IMG/VR virus record: IMGVR_UViG_3300032770_000026
Location: 1-54,188 of that record
DNA length: 54,188 nucleotides
DNA from: a virus
Strand: one strand, 5' to 3'
Below are positions 1-7,384 of this stretch, piece by piece. Numbering within the stretch: the first letter of the stretch is position 1; the number at the start of each line of letters is the position of its first letter. The position numbers and the translations under genes were made by a program. The notes below the pieces were generated by a model. That model did not search any database. It was given only the letters and a program-made list of their open reading frames with translations, and was not told where the DNA came from.

Positions 1-7
1 GGCATTA
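1..7. repeat. Left copy of 7-bp terminal overlap
   Basis: GGCATTA at the left edge is identical to the last seven bases of the window (54182-54188). Collapsing the two copies keeps an HNH endonuclease reading frame open across the joint, whereas plain end-to-end joining destroys it. This suggests the window is a circular molecule cut at an arbitrary point, with a few bases of overlap left. Confidence 0.6.
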
Positions 8-70
8 AAAGAAAATATTGATTTGATACAACTATACGACCTATTAAAAAGAATAGCTAATGGAATATAG
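2..70 (+). CDS. C-terminal tail of HNH endonuclease (gene begins at right end of window)
   Basis: This open frame without a start codon encodes 22 residues (ALKENIDLIQL..., ending RIANGI) and then TAG. It is in phase with the HNH frame that runs off the right end of the window, both sides sharing the codons for Ala-Leu in the 7-base overlap. The last codons overlap the start of the next gene (ATG at 60), the tight packing seen throughout this genome. If the window is not circular, this is only the end of an unknown upstream gene. Confidence 0.6.
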   Translation, partial: ALKENIDLIQLYDLLKRIANGI

Positions 71-821
71 AATCAATGGATTTGAACAAATAAAGGCGTT
101 TTATAGATTAGTCTTTAATAATGAATATCCTTTTAAACCCCATCATATTTCATTGTATTTATTCCTGATTAATCAAAATAATAGGTCTAATTGGATGGAA
201 TGGTTTAAATGTCCTTATGACTTAGCGATGAATGGAGCTTGTATAAATAGCCGAGAAACTTATTATCGTTGTTTACATGAATTACAAGATTGGAAATTAA
301 TTGAATATAAACCTGGTATAAATAATTGGAAAGCTCCTTTAGTTAAGTTAGTAGTGTTGTCTAAAAATGGACAGGTAAACGGACAGGTAAACGGACAAGT
401 AGACGTACCAGTACCAGAACAAGCTCCCATACAACTACCCGAACAAGTAGTACGACAAGCAGTCGAACAAGTAGTCGGACAACTACCAGAACATATATAT
501 AAACAATTAACCAATAACCTTAAACCAATAACCGATAACTTAAAATCAGTTTTGGAATTTTTACAAAATTCAAAATCAACTAAAGCATGTTTATTTAAAA
601 ATTCAGAGTATTCAAATTTTGAGTTATTCAAAAGTAAATTCATTGGAACTGAATTTGAATGTGCGGACTTAAAGCATTACTATGATTCTTTTATGGATTG
701 GTCTAATTCAAAAGGTAAATTATCTAAAGATTGGATTGCCTCTGTCAGAAATGGAATGAGAAAAGATAAAGGCGAAGGTAAATTGAGATTATTGCAAATA
801 AAAACACAACTAACGAGATGA
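60..821 (+). CDS. Replication initiator / replisome organiser-like protein
   Basis: A 253-residue protein placed directly before the helicase gene, where phage replication initiators (lambda O-like, DnaD/DnaT-like) usually sit. Residues about 1-100 look like a winged-helix DNA-binding domain (pattern ISLYLFLINQNNR..W...F.CPYDLAMNGACINSRETYYRCLHEL). Residues about 104-150 are a low-complexity linker of four-residue units (NGQV, PEQV and similar), encoded by 12-bp DNA repeats. The C-terminus (YYDSFMDWSNSKG..SKDWIASVRNGM) resembles the tails of Bacteroidota replication proteins that contact the helicase. It shares ATGA with the next gene. The repeats inside the gene may be the replication origin. 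The family assignment is by pattern and position only. Confidence 0.65.
   Translation: MEYRINGFEQIKAFYRLVFNNEYPFKPHHISLYLFLINQNNRSNWMEWFKCPYDLAMNGACINSRETYYRCLHELQDWKLIEYKPGINNWKAPLVKLVVLSKNGQVNGQVNGQVDVPVPEQAPIQLPEQVVRQAVEQVVGQLPEHIYKQLTNNLKPITDNLKSVLEFLQNSKSTKACLFKNSEYSNFELFKSKFIGTEFECADLKHYYDSFMDWSNSKGKLSKDWIASVRNGMRKDKGEGKLRLLQIKTQLTR
369..500 (+). repeat. Array of eleven 12-bp iteron-like repeats, candidate replication origin
   Basis: Starting at 369 the sequence falls into 12-bp units: GGACAGGTAAAC twice, GGACAAGTAGAC, then diverged units including GAACAAGTAGTA (441), CGACAAGCAGTC (453), GAACAAGTAGTC (465) and GGACAACTACCA (477). The consensus is about GRACARGTARWC. An A+T-rich stretch follows at 501-545 with TTAACCAATAACC (507) and TTAAACCAATAACC (520). 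Iterons plus an A+T-rich region inside the initiator gene is the arrangement of the lambda origin in gene O. It could instead be only a repetitive protein linker. Confidence 0.5.
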
Positions 822-2602
822 AAATTTTATCCCTCAATACTAAGATCATTTATGACTTTGACTTTTCAGGCAAGGGATATATAAAATGCCCCGAATGTCA
901 AGAGGACCGCAAAAAGAAAAACACCAAGCCTTTTCGCGTGAATAAAGAAAAAAACGGCGGGTATTGTTATCATTGTGAATGTTCATTCGTTGAATATAAG
1001 CCTTTTAAAACTGAAAAAGCCTTCGCAATCCCAGAATGGAAAAACATTACTTCGCTAACTGATAAAGTTGTAAAATATTTCACCGGCCGAATGATAAGCC
1101 AGGATACTTTGGTTAAAATGAAAGTCTATTCTGATTGTCAATTTATGCCTCAGTTTAATAAATCAGTTGAAGTGATATGCTTCCCTTACTTCTTTAGCGA
1201 ACGATTGGTGAATATCAAATATCGCGGTCCTGAAAAATCCTTTAGTTTGGTTAAAGATGCTGAACTTGTATTTTATAATCTGAATTGCGTTTCAAATTTT
1301 GGTACTATCATAATAGTCGAGGGAGAAATTGATTGTTTAAGCATGATTGAATGCGGGTTTGAAAATTGTATATCAGTTCCAAACGGAGCTGCAGCAAAGG
1401 ATATGCCTTTTATTGATAACTATATTGAACTTTTCCAGGATAAAAAAATCATCATAGCAGTTGATAATGACTTAAGAGGATTAGAATTAAAATCTGAATT
1501 AATTCGTCGTTTTGGGTCCGAAAATTGCTTAACTATAAACTTCGAGGATTGCAAAGATGCTAACGAAGTCCTATGTGAAAAGGGCGGACCTGAGTTAAAA
1601 AGGATTATTAATGAAGCCAAAGAAATACCTGTTTCTGGTATTATAGACATTGATAGTCAATACGATGAAATTTATAATTTATTCCTTCATGGATTAGAAA
1701 AGGGTAAAACTTTGGGCATTTCAGAAATTGACGAGCTGATTACCTGGGAACTTTCGAGACTTGCTATTTGGACCGGGATACCCTCTCATGGTAAAAGTTC
1801 AATTGTAGACCTTATAAATGTTTTGTTAAATATTCGTTACGGTTGGAAAGTGGCTTATTTCAGTCCAGAAAGTTATCCTATGAAATTTCATTTTGCACGG
1901 CTTTATTCATTGATTTCCGGGCGTGCTTTTAAAGCTTTTGGTAAGCCAGACGAAAACGAATATGAAAAAGTTTATAATCATATTAATGAAAACTTTTCAT
2001 TCATCTATCCTGAAGATAATTTTAAAGTAGAAACCATACTTGAAAAGGCTAAATTTTTAGTTAAGAAAAGAGGTATAAACATACTTACCATTGACCCTTG
2101 GAATAATCTTGAGCACACAAAAAACAAAGGCGAATCCGATACTGATTACACAGGCCGGGTACTTTATGAACTAACAAAATTTGGAAAGAAAAATAATTGC
2201 TTGGTACATCTTATAGCGCATCCAACAAAGATGAAAAAACAGGTTAATGGGCTTTATGAAGTACCAAATATGTATGATATAAACGGGTCTGCTAATTTTT
2301 ACAATCGTGCTGATTATGGAATAAGTATCTATAGGTATTTTGGCGAAGATCCAAAAATAGATTTTAATGTTCTCAAGGTAAAATGGAAACATTTGGGCGA
2401 AGGTGGGACTGCGCAATTTCGATATAATACTATTAACGGTAGATTAGTTGATATAATTCAGGCTGATTCTGGATTTTTAGATAATTCAAATCTATTAGAA
2501 CCAGTTAAACAACAGACTTTAAACTTCGACATTAATCAACGAATTGAAACTAATACAAATTTCGAATATGAACAAAGAGATTCAAAAGATTTGCCTTTCT
2601 GA
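818..2602 (+). CDS. Bifunctional DNA primase-helicase (T7 gp4-like)
   Basis: A 594-residue replicative primase-helicase. The N-terminus has a CxxC...CxxC zinc-binding domain (C24, C27, C50, C53). A TOPRIM primase domain follows at about residues 165-245, with VEGEID (acidic catalytic residue) and IAVDNDLRG. The C-terminal RecA/DnaB-type helicase has Walker A GIPSHGKSS near residue 320, a Walker-B-like ILTIDPWNN, and LVHLIAHPTK further on. The order zinc finger, TOPRIM, helicase matches T7 gp4 and the Bacteroidota phage form. It would unwind DNA and make primers at the fork. Its ATG overlaps the previous stop (ATGA), implying translational coupling. Confidence 0.93.
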   Translation: MKILSLNTKIIYDFDFSGKGYIKCPECQEDRKKKNTKPFRVNKEKNGGYCYHCECSFVEYKPFKTEKAFAIPEWKNITSLTDKVVKYFTGRMISQDTLVKMKVYSDCQFMPQFNKSVEVICFPYFFSERLVNIKYRGPEKSFSLVKDAELVFYNLNCVSNFGTIIIVEGEIDCLSMIECGFENCISVPNGAAAKDMPFIDNYIELFQDKKIIIAVDNDLRGLELKSELIRRFGSENCLTINFEDCKDANEVLCEKGGPELKRIINEAKEIPVSGIIDIDSQYDEIYNLFLHGLEKGKTLGISEIDELITWELSRLAIWTGIPSHGKSSIVDLINVLLNIRYGWKVAYFSPESYPMKFHFARLYSLISGRAFKAFGKPDENEYEKVYNHINENFSFIYPEDNFKVETILEKAKFLVKKRGINILTIDPWNNLEHTKNKGESDTDYTGRVLYELTKFGKKNNCLVHLIAHPTKMKKQVNGLYEVPNMYDINGSANFYNRADYGISIYRYFGEDPKIDFNVLKVKWKHLGEGGTAQFRYNTINGRLVDIIQADSGFLDNSNLLEPVKQQTLNFDINQRIETNTNFEYEQRDSKDLPF

Positions 2603-2816
2603 GCAAGGTCAAAAACTCGAACAATTTATCCTAACGATGCCCTTAAACCAATATTTTAACACTAAAGGCGATGAAGAAACAATTCGCATAATCTGTGAAT
2701 GGATTGACCTCGACTGTATGTGGCCGTCCTATTACCTCGAATTCAACTTCGACAAGAGTAAATTTAAAAAGAAAGAATATAAAGTAAACGGAATTAAAGA
2801 ATTAAAAAGATGTTAA
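2568..2816 (+). CDS. Small hypothetical protein between helicase and methyltransferase
   Basis: An 82-residue acidic protein (starts MNKEIQKICLSEQGQ). The frame is open from a TTG at 2544, but the ATG at 2568 is preferred. It still overlaps the helicase end by 35 bases and overlaps the methyltransferase start by 7 bases. The C-terminus is rich in Asp, Trp and Lys. No known domain is recognised; its position suggests an accessory role in replication. Confidence 0.65.
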   Translation: MNKEIQKICLSEQGQKLEQFILTMPLNQYFNTKGDEETIRIICEWIDLDCMWPSYYLEFNFDKSKFKKKEYKVNGIKELKRC

Positions 2817-3607
2817 TACACGATCATTTTCAGAATTTTAAAGTTTATCAAATTCCAAAAGCTCAATTGATAATAGCTGATATTCCTTATAATGTGGGTA
2901 TTAATGCTTATGCCTCAAATCCTTCCTGGTATAAAGACGGCGATAATAAAAACGGAGAAAGCGAATTGGCCGGGAAAGAATTTTTTGATACCGATAAGGA
3001 TTTTAGGCCGGCTGAATTTATGCACTTTTGCTCGACTATGTTAAAAAAAGAACCAAAAGAAAAAGGCCAAGCCCCCGCAATGCTAGTATTTTGCGAATAT
3101 GAACAACAATTCTATTTGATAGAACTAGCTAAAAAATACGGTTTACCCAATTACATAAATCTTGTTTTCCGCAAAAACTTTTCGGCTCAGGTTTTAAAAG
3201 CAAATATGAAAATTGTTGGCAATTGTGAATATGGCTTGGTTTTTTACCGTGATAAGCTTCCAAAATTCAATAATAACGGCAAAATGGTATTTAATTGTAT
3301 CGATGTGCCGCGCGACACAAAGAATGAAAAAATACATCCTACACAAAAATCCGTTGAATTACTTGAAAGGCTGATTGAAATATTTACCGATCCTGGCGAT
3401 GTTATAATCGATCCGGTTGCCGGTAGTGGATCAACATTAATTGCAGCCGAAAACAAAGGCCGTAAGGCTTACGGATTCGAAATTAAAATGAACTTCTTTA
3501 AGGCTGCTACAAATTGGATTGAGCAAAATCAACTTATAAAAAAGGAAATTAAAGAATTAGGATACGCAAAAACTGAATTAAATAAAACTCACTTAACTCT
3601 ATTTTAA
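2810..3607 (+). CDS. Beta-class DNA adenine/cytosine-N4 methyltransferase
   Basis: A 265-residue site-specific DNA methyltransferase. The catalytic DPPY-type motif appears early as ADIPYNVG (residues 23-30), and the AdoMet-binding motif late as DPVAGSGST (from about residue 200). This order defines the beta class, which methylates exocyclic amino groups. IHPTQKS before motif I is also typical. The second motif position is Ile, where the consensus DPPY has Pro. No restriction enzyme is adjacent, so it is probably an orphan methyltransferase protecting or marking phage DNA. Confidence 0.88.
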   Translation: MLIHDHFQNFKVYQIPKAQLIIADIPYNVGINAYASNPSWYKDGDNKNGESELAGKEFFDTDKDFRPAEFMHFCSTMLKKEPKEKGQAPAMLVFCEYEQQFYLIELAKKYGLPNYINLVFRKNFSAQVLKANMKIVGNCEYGLVFYRDKLPKFNNNGKMVFNCIDVPRDTKNEKIHPTQKSVELLERLIEIFTDPGDVIIDPVAGSGSTLIAAENKGRKAYGFEIKMNFFKAATNWIEQNQLIKKEIKELGYAKTELNKTHLTLF

Positions 3608-3608
3608 A

Positions 3609-3896
3609 ATGAAAACCGAACAAATCAAATTAATCGTAACAGCCAATATCCAATATACGGATGGCAACCGTGGAAAAGCTATTGAACTGGCAAAGTATTG
3701 TACTAGAGCCTATACTCAATCTGGTATGGATTACGGGGCGAAAGTGGATAAAGTCGAGTTAATGAAAGACATAATTGATCTTGATTTATTAAATAAATAC
3801 TCTCTATTCCTAGAAAAACAAGGTTACATGGATACAGATTGGAGGGCCGAAGAACCTTTCGCAATTGACGAATTCATGAAAAGCTTGAAGAAATGA
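3609..3896 (+). CDS. Hypothetical protein, 95 aa
   Basis: A soluble, mixed-charge protein starting MKTEQIKLIVTANIQYTDGN, one base after the methyltransferase stop and overlapping the next gene (ATGA). No domain is recognised. It sits in the early replication operon. Confidence 0.7.
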   Translation: MKTEQIKLIVTANIQYTDGNRGKAIELAKYCTRAYTQSGMDYGAKVDKVELMKDIIDLDLLNKYSLFLEKQGYMDTDWRAEEPFAIDEFMKSLKK

Positions 3897-4051
3897 AACA
3901 TTACTGGACTGGAATAACAGCGACACCCTGGCATGTAACTTATTGTAAAAGATATACAGATAAAATAAGCCAATTAACTGAGAATATTGATGAAGTGACC
4001 TGTAAGGATTGCTTACGAAGGTTAAAAAGTTTGAAAGGAGAAAAGAAATGA
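3893..4051 (+). CDS. Small zinc-ribbon-like protein, 52 aa
   Basis: Begins MKHYWTGITATPWHVTYCKR and ends after VTCKDCLRRLK. The spaced TYCKR ... VTCKDCLR pattern recalls small phage proteins with a CxR...CxxC zinc-binding core. It overlaps the genes on both sides through ATGA junctions, so it is likely co-translated. Metal binding is inferred from only three cysteines (18, 37 and 40) plus His14, so it is tentative. Confidence 0.65.
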   Translation: MKHYWTGITATPWHVTYCKRYTDKISQLTENIDEVTCKDCLRRLKSLKGEKK

Positions 4052-4425
4052 CACTATTTGAAAAGAAACAAGAAATAATTTGCTTGAATCAAAGCAAAGA
4101 CGGATTAAGCACGAATGAATTAACGGAATTGCTTAATGAATATCGAATACTAGCAGTTGAACAATTTTTAATAACCCCTAAATTCTGGACTTTAATAGGT
4201 CGGTATATCCTCAGGATTTTAGGATTGCCATTTTTTAGCGCAATAGCCTTAATCTACTGTATTATTCAGTTTTTTGTATTTGTTATTAATTTCATTCGCT
4301 GGGGTGGTCAATCAATCGCATATACAAGGCATGTAAATTATAAGACTATTGCGGATGTCTATTTGAAGGTTGAAGAACTTGTAAATAAAAAGAAAACAAA
4401 TGAACCATATCTCCAAAACCAATAA
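4048..4425 (+). CDS. Membrane protein, 125 aa
   Basis: The start is set at 4048 (ATGACACTATTTG), overlapping the previous stop; the frame is open further upstream from 4009. The centre carries two closely spaced hydrophobic stretches (YILRILGLPFFSAIALIYCI and IIQFFVFVINFIRW), giving a membrane hairpin or one long segment. Both ends are charged. Function is unknown; in an early operon it could affect host membrane or exclusion, but nothing in the sequence shows this. Confidence 0.7.
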   Translation: MTLFEKKQEIICLNQSKDGLSTNELTELLNEYRILAVEQFLITPKFWTLIGRYILRILGLPFFSAIALIYCIIQFFVFVINFIRWGGQSIAYTRHVNYKTIADVYLKVEELVNKKKTNEPYLQNQ

Positions 4426-4786
4426 AGTCCGTCTTTCTACCGGCGAAAAAATATCCCGGATGGAATTCAATAAAAGGATTCATGACGCGAAAGAATTGAA
4501 GTTATCACAGCAATTGAATGAGCATGGTTTAAATTTTTGCCAAGATTGTGCAAATGATAATGAATCTCTATTTAAACTCTTGATTGATGGACAAAAGTTT
4601 ATTAATGATTTAGAATATAGAATATTAGAGTGTTCTCATGAAATCTCAGTCAAAGAATGCGTTGAATCGGGTCGGGCGGAATTAGCCTATGATTTGAATA
4701 ACATGAGAATACGATGTCATTATCATCATAAAATAAAGGATGAGTTAAACTTAAAATTCAAACAATATGAAAACACTAGCGATTGA
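4400..4786 (+). CDS. HNH-like nuclease domain protein
   Basis: A 128-residue protein with CQDC near residue 48 and a C-terminal pattern CSHEISVKEC ... RAELAYDLNNMRIRCHYHHKIKDE. The CSH (first His), NNMRI (Asn) and HH (last His) order matches the beta-beta-alpha HNH/McrA fold of small phage endonucleases. It overlaps the RuvC-like gene by 20 bases. It could process recombination intermediates or nick DNA; substrate is unknown. Confidence 0.6.
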   Translation: MNHISKTNKVRLSTGEKISRMEFNKRIHDAKELKLSQQLNEHGLNFCQDCANDNESLFKLLIDGQKFINDLEYRILECSHEISVKECVESGRAELAYDLNNMRIRCHYHHKIKDELNLKFKQYENTSD

Positions 4787-4973
4787 TCCAGGTAATATTG
4801 AATCAGCTTTTGTAATTTGGGATGGAGAAATAATCTATTCGAAAGGAAAATTAAAGAATGAAGATTTATTAAGCACTAACCTTGCTACGAAGAAGGGCTA
4901 TTGCACACAACGTTTGATAATATGGAATGGCTGGGATTCGGAGCTACTAACTTATCCCACGCCACAAAACTAA
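4767..4973 (+). pseudogene. Truncated RuvC-like Holliday junction nuclease
   Basis: The first ~32 residues (MKTLAIDPGNIESAFVIWDG, then IYSKGKLKNEDLL) match the N-terminus of phage RuvC-like resolvases, including the first catalytic Asp in AIDPGN. After LL the sequence loses resemblance to the family: the catalytic Glu and the C-terminal Asp residues are absent and the frame ends after 68 codons. The break falls at about 4868-4880, where a block of inverted-repeat, cassette-like DNA begins. No 3' remainder of the gene was found after the block. The product is probably inactive. Confidence 0.65.
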
Positions 4974-5045
4974 TAGGTAGCAAGCTGGCTAAAAAGTCCG
5001 ATAACACCCAGCTATTTTATATTATGTGTTAGCGGTTGTTAAATT

Positions 5046-5330
5046 ATGCAGTACAAAAAAGACGAAAATACAATTTGGGAAGATACTGGTAAAATTAAAG
5101 TACATAACTATCCAGCATCTTCAAGAAGTACATATTCATATATAACTCGAACTTATCGTGAAATAAAGAAGGATGCTTTTGGGTGGAAAGAAGTTGATGG
5201 AGAGCCAATTTATTTCCATGATATGACAACTGAACAGGTTACATTAGCGATGATTATGGGACAGGCTGAAAACGCATTAAATAATATTTGCAAGCGTGAG
5301 AAGTTTCTTGTTCCTATTAATAACCGCTAA
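5046..5330 (+). CDS. Hypothetical cassette protein, 94 aa
   Basis: Begins MQYKKDENTIWEDTGK. It is framed almost exactly by inverted copies of GTTAGCGGTTRTTA: one ends 4 bases before the ATG and the other overlaps the stop codon. Codon usage looks similar to host genes. No domain is recognised. The framing suggests it arrived as a single-gene cassette. Confidence 0.65.
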   Translation: MQYKKDENTIWEDTGKIKVHNYPASSRSTYSYITRTYREIKKDAFGWKEVDGEPIYFHDMTTEQVTLAMIMGQAENALNNICKREKFLVPINNR

Positions 5331-5408
5331 CGGTTGGCTGTATGATTAGTGCGCCAACCAAATTAGCAGAAATATTGATACGAGTTACAAACTTTAAAAT
5401 ACCGAGCG

Positions 5409-5765
5409 ATGGAAAATTTTGATTATGAACAAATGGAAATGCCAACACCTTGCGAGCATTGCGGTGAGATATTTGACCTTAATGACGGGTATGGCTCTGA
5501 AAAATGGCACAAGAACGTTGTAATATGCGAAAAGTGTTATAGGGAAGAAGAAGCCGAAATAGAAGAAGATGAGCGCTGGGAGGAGATAAACATTGAAATT
5601 AGCAATGCTATCTACCACCTTAAAGAAGAGGGCGCGTGGGCAAAACTTACGGACGAGAACCGCGCATTAATTATACAGCATGTTAGCGGTTCGTTGCCTG
5701 ATAAACACCCAGACACTGAAGCTGACGGCTATGTATTTTGCGGCAAATGTGGAAAGATGAAATAA
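5409..5765 (+). CDS. Zinc-ribbon cassette protein, 118 aa
   Basis: An acidic protein with an N-terminal CEHCGE...CEKCYREEE zinc ribbon (four cysteines near residues 15-40) and a C-terminal CGKCGK. The middle is Glu-rich. The repeat motif GTTAGCGGT lies inside its C-terminal coding part (5682), and its partner lies just after the stop (5772-5787), so the repeat pair forms the end of the gene. The 3' part is more G+C-rich than surrounding phage genes, consistent with transfer. Confidence 0.65.
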   Translation: MENFDYEQMEMPTPCEHCGEIFDLNDGYGSEKWHKNVVICEKCYREEEAEIEEDERWEEINIEISNAIYHLKEEGAWAKLTDENRALIIQHVSGSLPDKHPDTEADGYVFCGKCGKMK

Positions 5766-5865
5766 GCTTTCGGCAATGACCGCTAACTCTTTTATATATA
5801 CACTTCAAAATTTTGCACTAAAATGGAAAGTCAAGAAAGAATCAAACTTTTAAAGTGAATGAATT

Positions 5866-6246
5866 ATGAGGAACGACAGGGAATACCAAATTTGTAAAGC
5901 AATTTCAACATATTTAAAATTTCAGTATCCAAATGTTATTTTTCATTTTGATTATGCTGGGCTACATTTAACCAAGGCTCAAGCCGGGAAAATGAAGGAA
6001 ATACAAGGTGGAAAGGGATGGCCGGATTTGTTTATTGCAGAGCCAAAGCATAATTATCATGGTTTGTTTTTGGAAATCAAAAAAGAAAATGAGCGACTTT
6101 ATAAAAAGATTAGCCGAATTCCAATAACCGAGCATATTCAATATCAAATTAATCAAATTATTACGCTTAACAAAAAAAATTATTGTGCTTGTTTTGCAAT
6201 TGGATTTGATGAGGCAAAAAAAATTATTGATGGATATTTAGGTTAA
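5866..6246 (+). CDS. VRR-NUC domain nuclease
   Basis: A 126-residue stand-alone VRR-NUC (PD-(D/E)XK superfamily) protein. It has an N-terminal helix (EYQICKAISTYLK), KGWPDLFIAEP supplying the catalytic Asp, and LFLEIKKE supplying the ExK pair, followed by HIQYQINQI. The length fits the small phage form. Such enzymes cut branched or single-stranded DNA in replication and recombination. It is the first gene after the cassette block, about 100 bases downstream. Confidence 0.85.
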   Translation: MRNDREYQICKAISTYLKFQYPNVIFHFDYAGLHLTKAQAGKMKEIQGGKGWPDLFIAEPKHNYHGLFLEIKKENERLYKKISRIPITEHIQYQINQIITLNKKNYCACFAIGFDEAKKIIDGYLG

Positions 6247-6357
6247 TACCTAGCCTATTTTAACGTCAAATAATCAAATTTAAAAGAACAACCCCTTAAA
6301 CAAGGATAAGTATCAAAAACGAAAAATAATTGATTTAAACGCTTAAAAACGCAAAAT

Positions 6358-6528
6358 ATGAAATTTGAAGATTTGAAATTTTGTGAGGAGTTTGAAAAGA
6401 AATATAAATCGTTAGAACTTTTATTATTGATAAAAGACAATCTAACAGAGAAAGGACGAAAGGAATATTTTGAGTTAAAAACCTATATTCTCAACAATCT
6501 GGACAAATATATGGAATTAACCAACTAA
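6358..6528 (+). CDS. Small helical protein, 56 aa
   Basis: Reads MKFEDLKFCEEFEKKYKSLE, then LLLLIKDNLTEKGRKEYFEL and a Leu/Asn-rich tail. It is strongly helical and charged, preceded by an A-rich leader. No family is recognised. The minus-strand frame over the same bases is judged a shadow. Confidence 0.6.
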   Translation: MKFEDLKFCEEFEKKYKSLELLLLIKDNLTEKGRKEYFELKTYILNNLDKYMELTN

Positions 6529-6595
6529 GTCAAATAAAATCAACATAATGATATTAAATCATAACTAATTGATTAATAACTTAAGTCTAAAAAAT

Positions 6596-7102
6596 ATGGA
6601 TATACTAAACGAATCACAATCTATCATTGAATTTTTAAGAAAGAATTCAGATATTTTAAAAATCAATGGAATTGCTAAGCGTGCTGAAGTTCCTAGTTCA
6701 AGAATCTGGAACATGTTGTCGAATAGACAAATAAATCTATGTATAAAGGACGTAGCAAAACTTATTTCGGTATTATCTCCATTGGGGTATATCCCAGTTG
6801 ATGAAAAAAACGGGGGTATTAATAGAATCATCAAAAAGGTTTCCGAGATAACCAAGGTGCCGGTTTCAAAAATAACCAATTGCGCACAAGATCGTGAAGT
6901 CATAAGGGCCCGTGAATATATTGTTTTAGTAAATGAAAAAATTACTAAACTTAATTCTACGCTTTTAGGTAAAGAATTGGGTGGCAGGGATCACGCAACA
7001 ATATTATCGAACAAGAAAAGAGCAAACGGTTATCTCGAAGCAAAGGATAAATATTTTCTTGAATATTGGCCTGAAATAAAACGTCAACTACAAATAAATT
7101 AA
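6596..7102 (+). CDS. HTH protein with C-terminal DnaA domain IV
   Basis: A 168-residue protein; ATG at 6596 is chosen over an upstream in-frame TTG at 6569. The N-terminal third looks helix-turn-helix-like (GIAKRAEVPSSRIWNMLSNR). The C-terminal part matches DnaA domain IV: REVIRAREYIVLV, then KELGGRDHATIL, equivalent to the GGRDHTTVLH signature that reads DnaA boxes. There is no AAA+ ATPase domain. It may bind DnaA boxes to direct phage replication or divert host initiation. Two strong DnaA-box matches occur at 13769-13790. Confidence 0.82.
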   Translation: MDILNESQSIIEFLRKNSDILKINGIAKRAEVPSSRIWNMLSNRQINLCIKDVAKLISVLSPLGYIPVDEKNGGINRIIKKVSEITKVPVSKITNCAQDREVIRAREYIVLVNEKITKLNSTLLGKELGGRDHATILSNKKRANGYLEAKDKYFLEYWPEIKRQLQIN

Positions 7103-7163
7103 TGTATTATATTGACGAAATAGAAAAGAGAATTAAAGGATAAGAATTATTGATAATTAAGTA

Positions 7164-7193
7164 TTGAAATACCGAAATAAAAGAGTATATTTG
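7164..7193 (+). promoter_or_regulatory. Bacteroidota-type promoter for packaging genes
   Basis: TTG at 7164-7166, a 19-base spacer, then TATATTTG at 7186-7193, a full match to the Bacteroidota primary-sigma consensus (TTG-N19-TAnnTTTG). Transcription would start near 7200, just before the small GTG-started gene and the terminase genes. Confidence 0.75.
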
Positions 7194-7217
7194 CAAAATA
7201 AAATAGTAAAATGAATT

Positions 7218-7382
7218 GTGAAAAACGTAAAACCGATAAAAGTTCATGCCTTCTTAAAGGGAGGGAAAAGAGTAATTAACAAAGACGATGCTAATTTCGT
7301 TAAATTAATGACTCAGGATGGATATTTGACTTTACGTAAGGACTTAGTAAAAGAATGGGATAAACTTCCACAAAACGCATAA
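7218..7382 (+). CDS. Small hypothetical protein before terminase, 54 aa
   Basis: The start is a GTG at 7218; the ATG at 7211 is in another frame and stops after 22 codons. The product is basic at the N-terminus (VKNVKPIKVHAFLKGGKRVI) and ends KEWDKLPQNA, two bases before the terminase small subunit ATG. The domain is unrecognised. The start choice rests on frame openness only. Confidence 0.55.
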   Translation: MKNVKPIKVHAFLKGGKRVINKDDANFVKLMTQDGYLTLRKDLVKEWDKLPQNA

Positions 7383-7384
7383 GT

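Larger units (their letters stand above)
4874..5787. mobile_element. Cassette-like insertion with alternating inverted repeats
   Basis: The block carries the motif GTTAGCGGT at 5028 (+), 5323-5331 (-), 5682 (+) and 5779-5787 (-), in alternating orientation. GTTAGCGGTTGTTA (5028-5041) and its near-complement TAATAACCGCTAAC (5318-5331) frame the 94-residue gene. GTTAGCGGTTCGTTGCC (5682) and GGCAATGACCGCTAAC (5772) form a second pair. Further stems are CTTGCTAC/GTAGCAAG (4881/4977), AGCTGG/CCAGCT (4983/5008) and GGTTGGC/GCCAACC (5332/5353). Base composition appears more G+C-rich than its neighbours. It interrupts the RuvC-like gene. No transposase or integrase is present, so mobilisation would be in trans. 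It may be an integron-cassette-like or REP-like unit. Confidence 0.5.

Noticed and set aside
369-500. Possible CRISPR-like array
   Set aside because: Units are contiguous 12-mers without spacers and continue the protein frame.
263-643. 126-codon minus-strand frame rich in Cys, Thr and Gly repeats
   Set aside because: It is the reverse reading of the 12-bp repeat array in the initiator gene; the repeats create a periodic open frame. No promoter or leader supports it.
4874-5040. True integron attC site
   Set aside because: CACTAAC and GTTAGCG at the ends are similar to attC boxes, but they do not meet the RYYYAAC/GTTRRRY consensus and no integron integrase is nearby; kept only as cassette-like.
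6255-6440. 61-codon minus-strand frame
   Set aside because: It lies opposite a better plus-strand gene (6358-6528) and an A-rich leader.
7102-7143. 13-codon frame after the DnaA-like gene
   Set aside because: It overlaps the stop codon neatly, but is too short to support as a gene without comparison.
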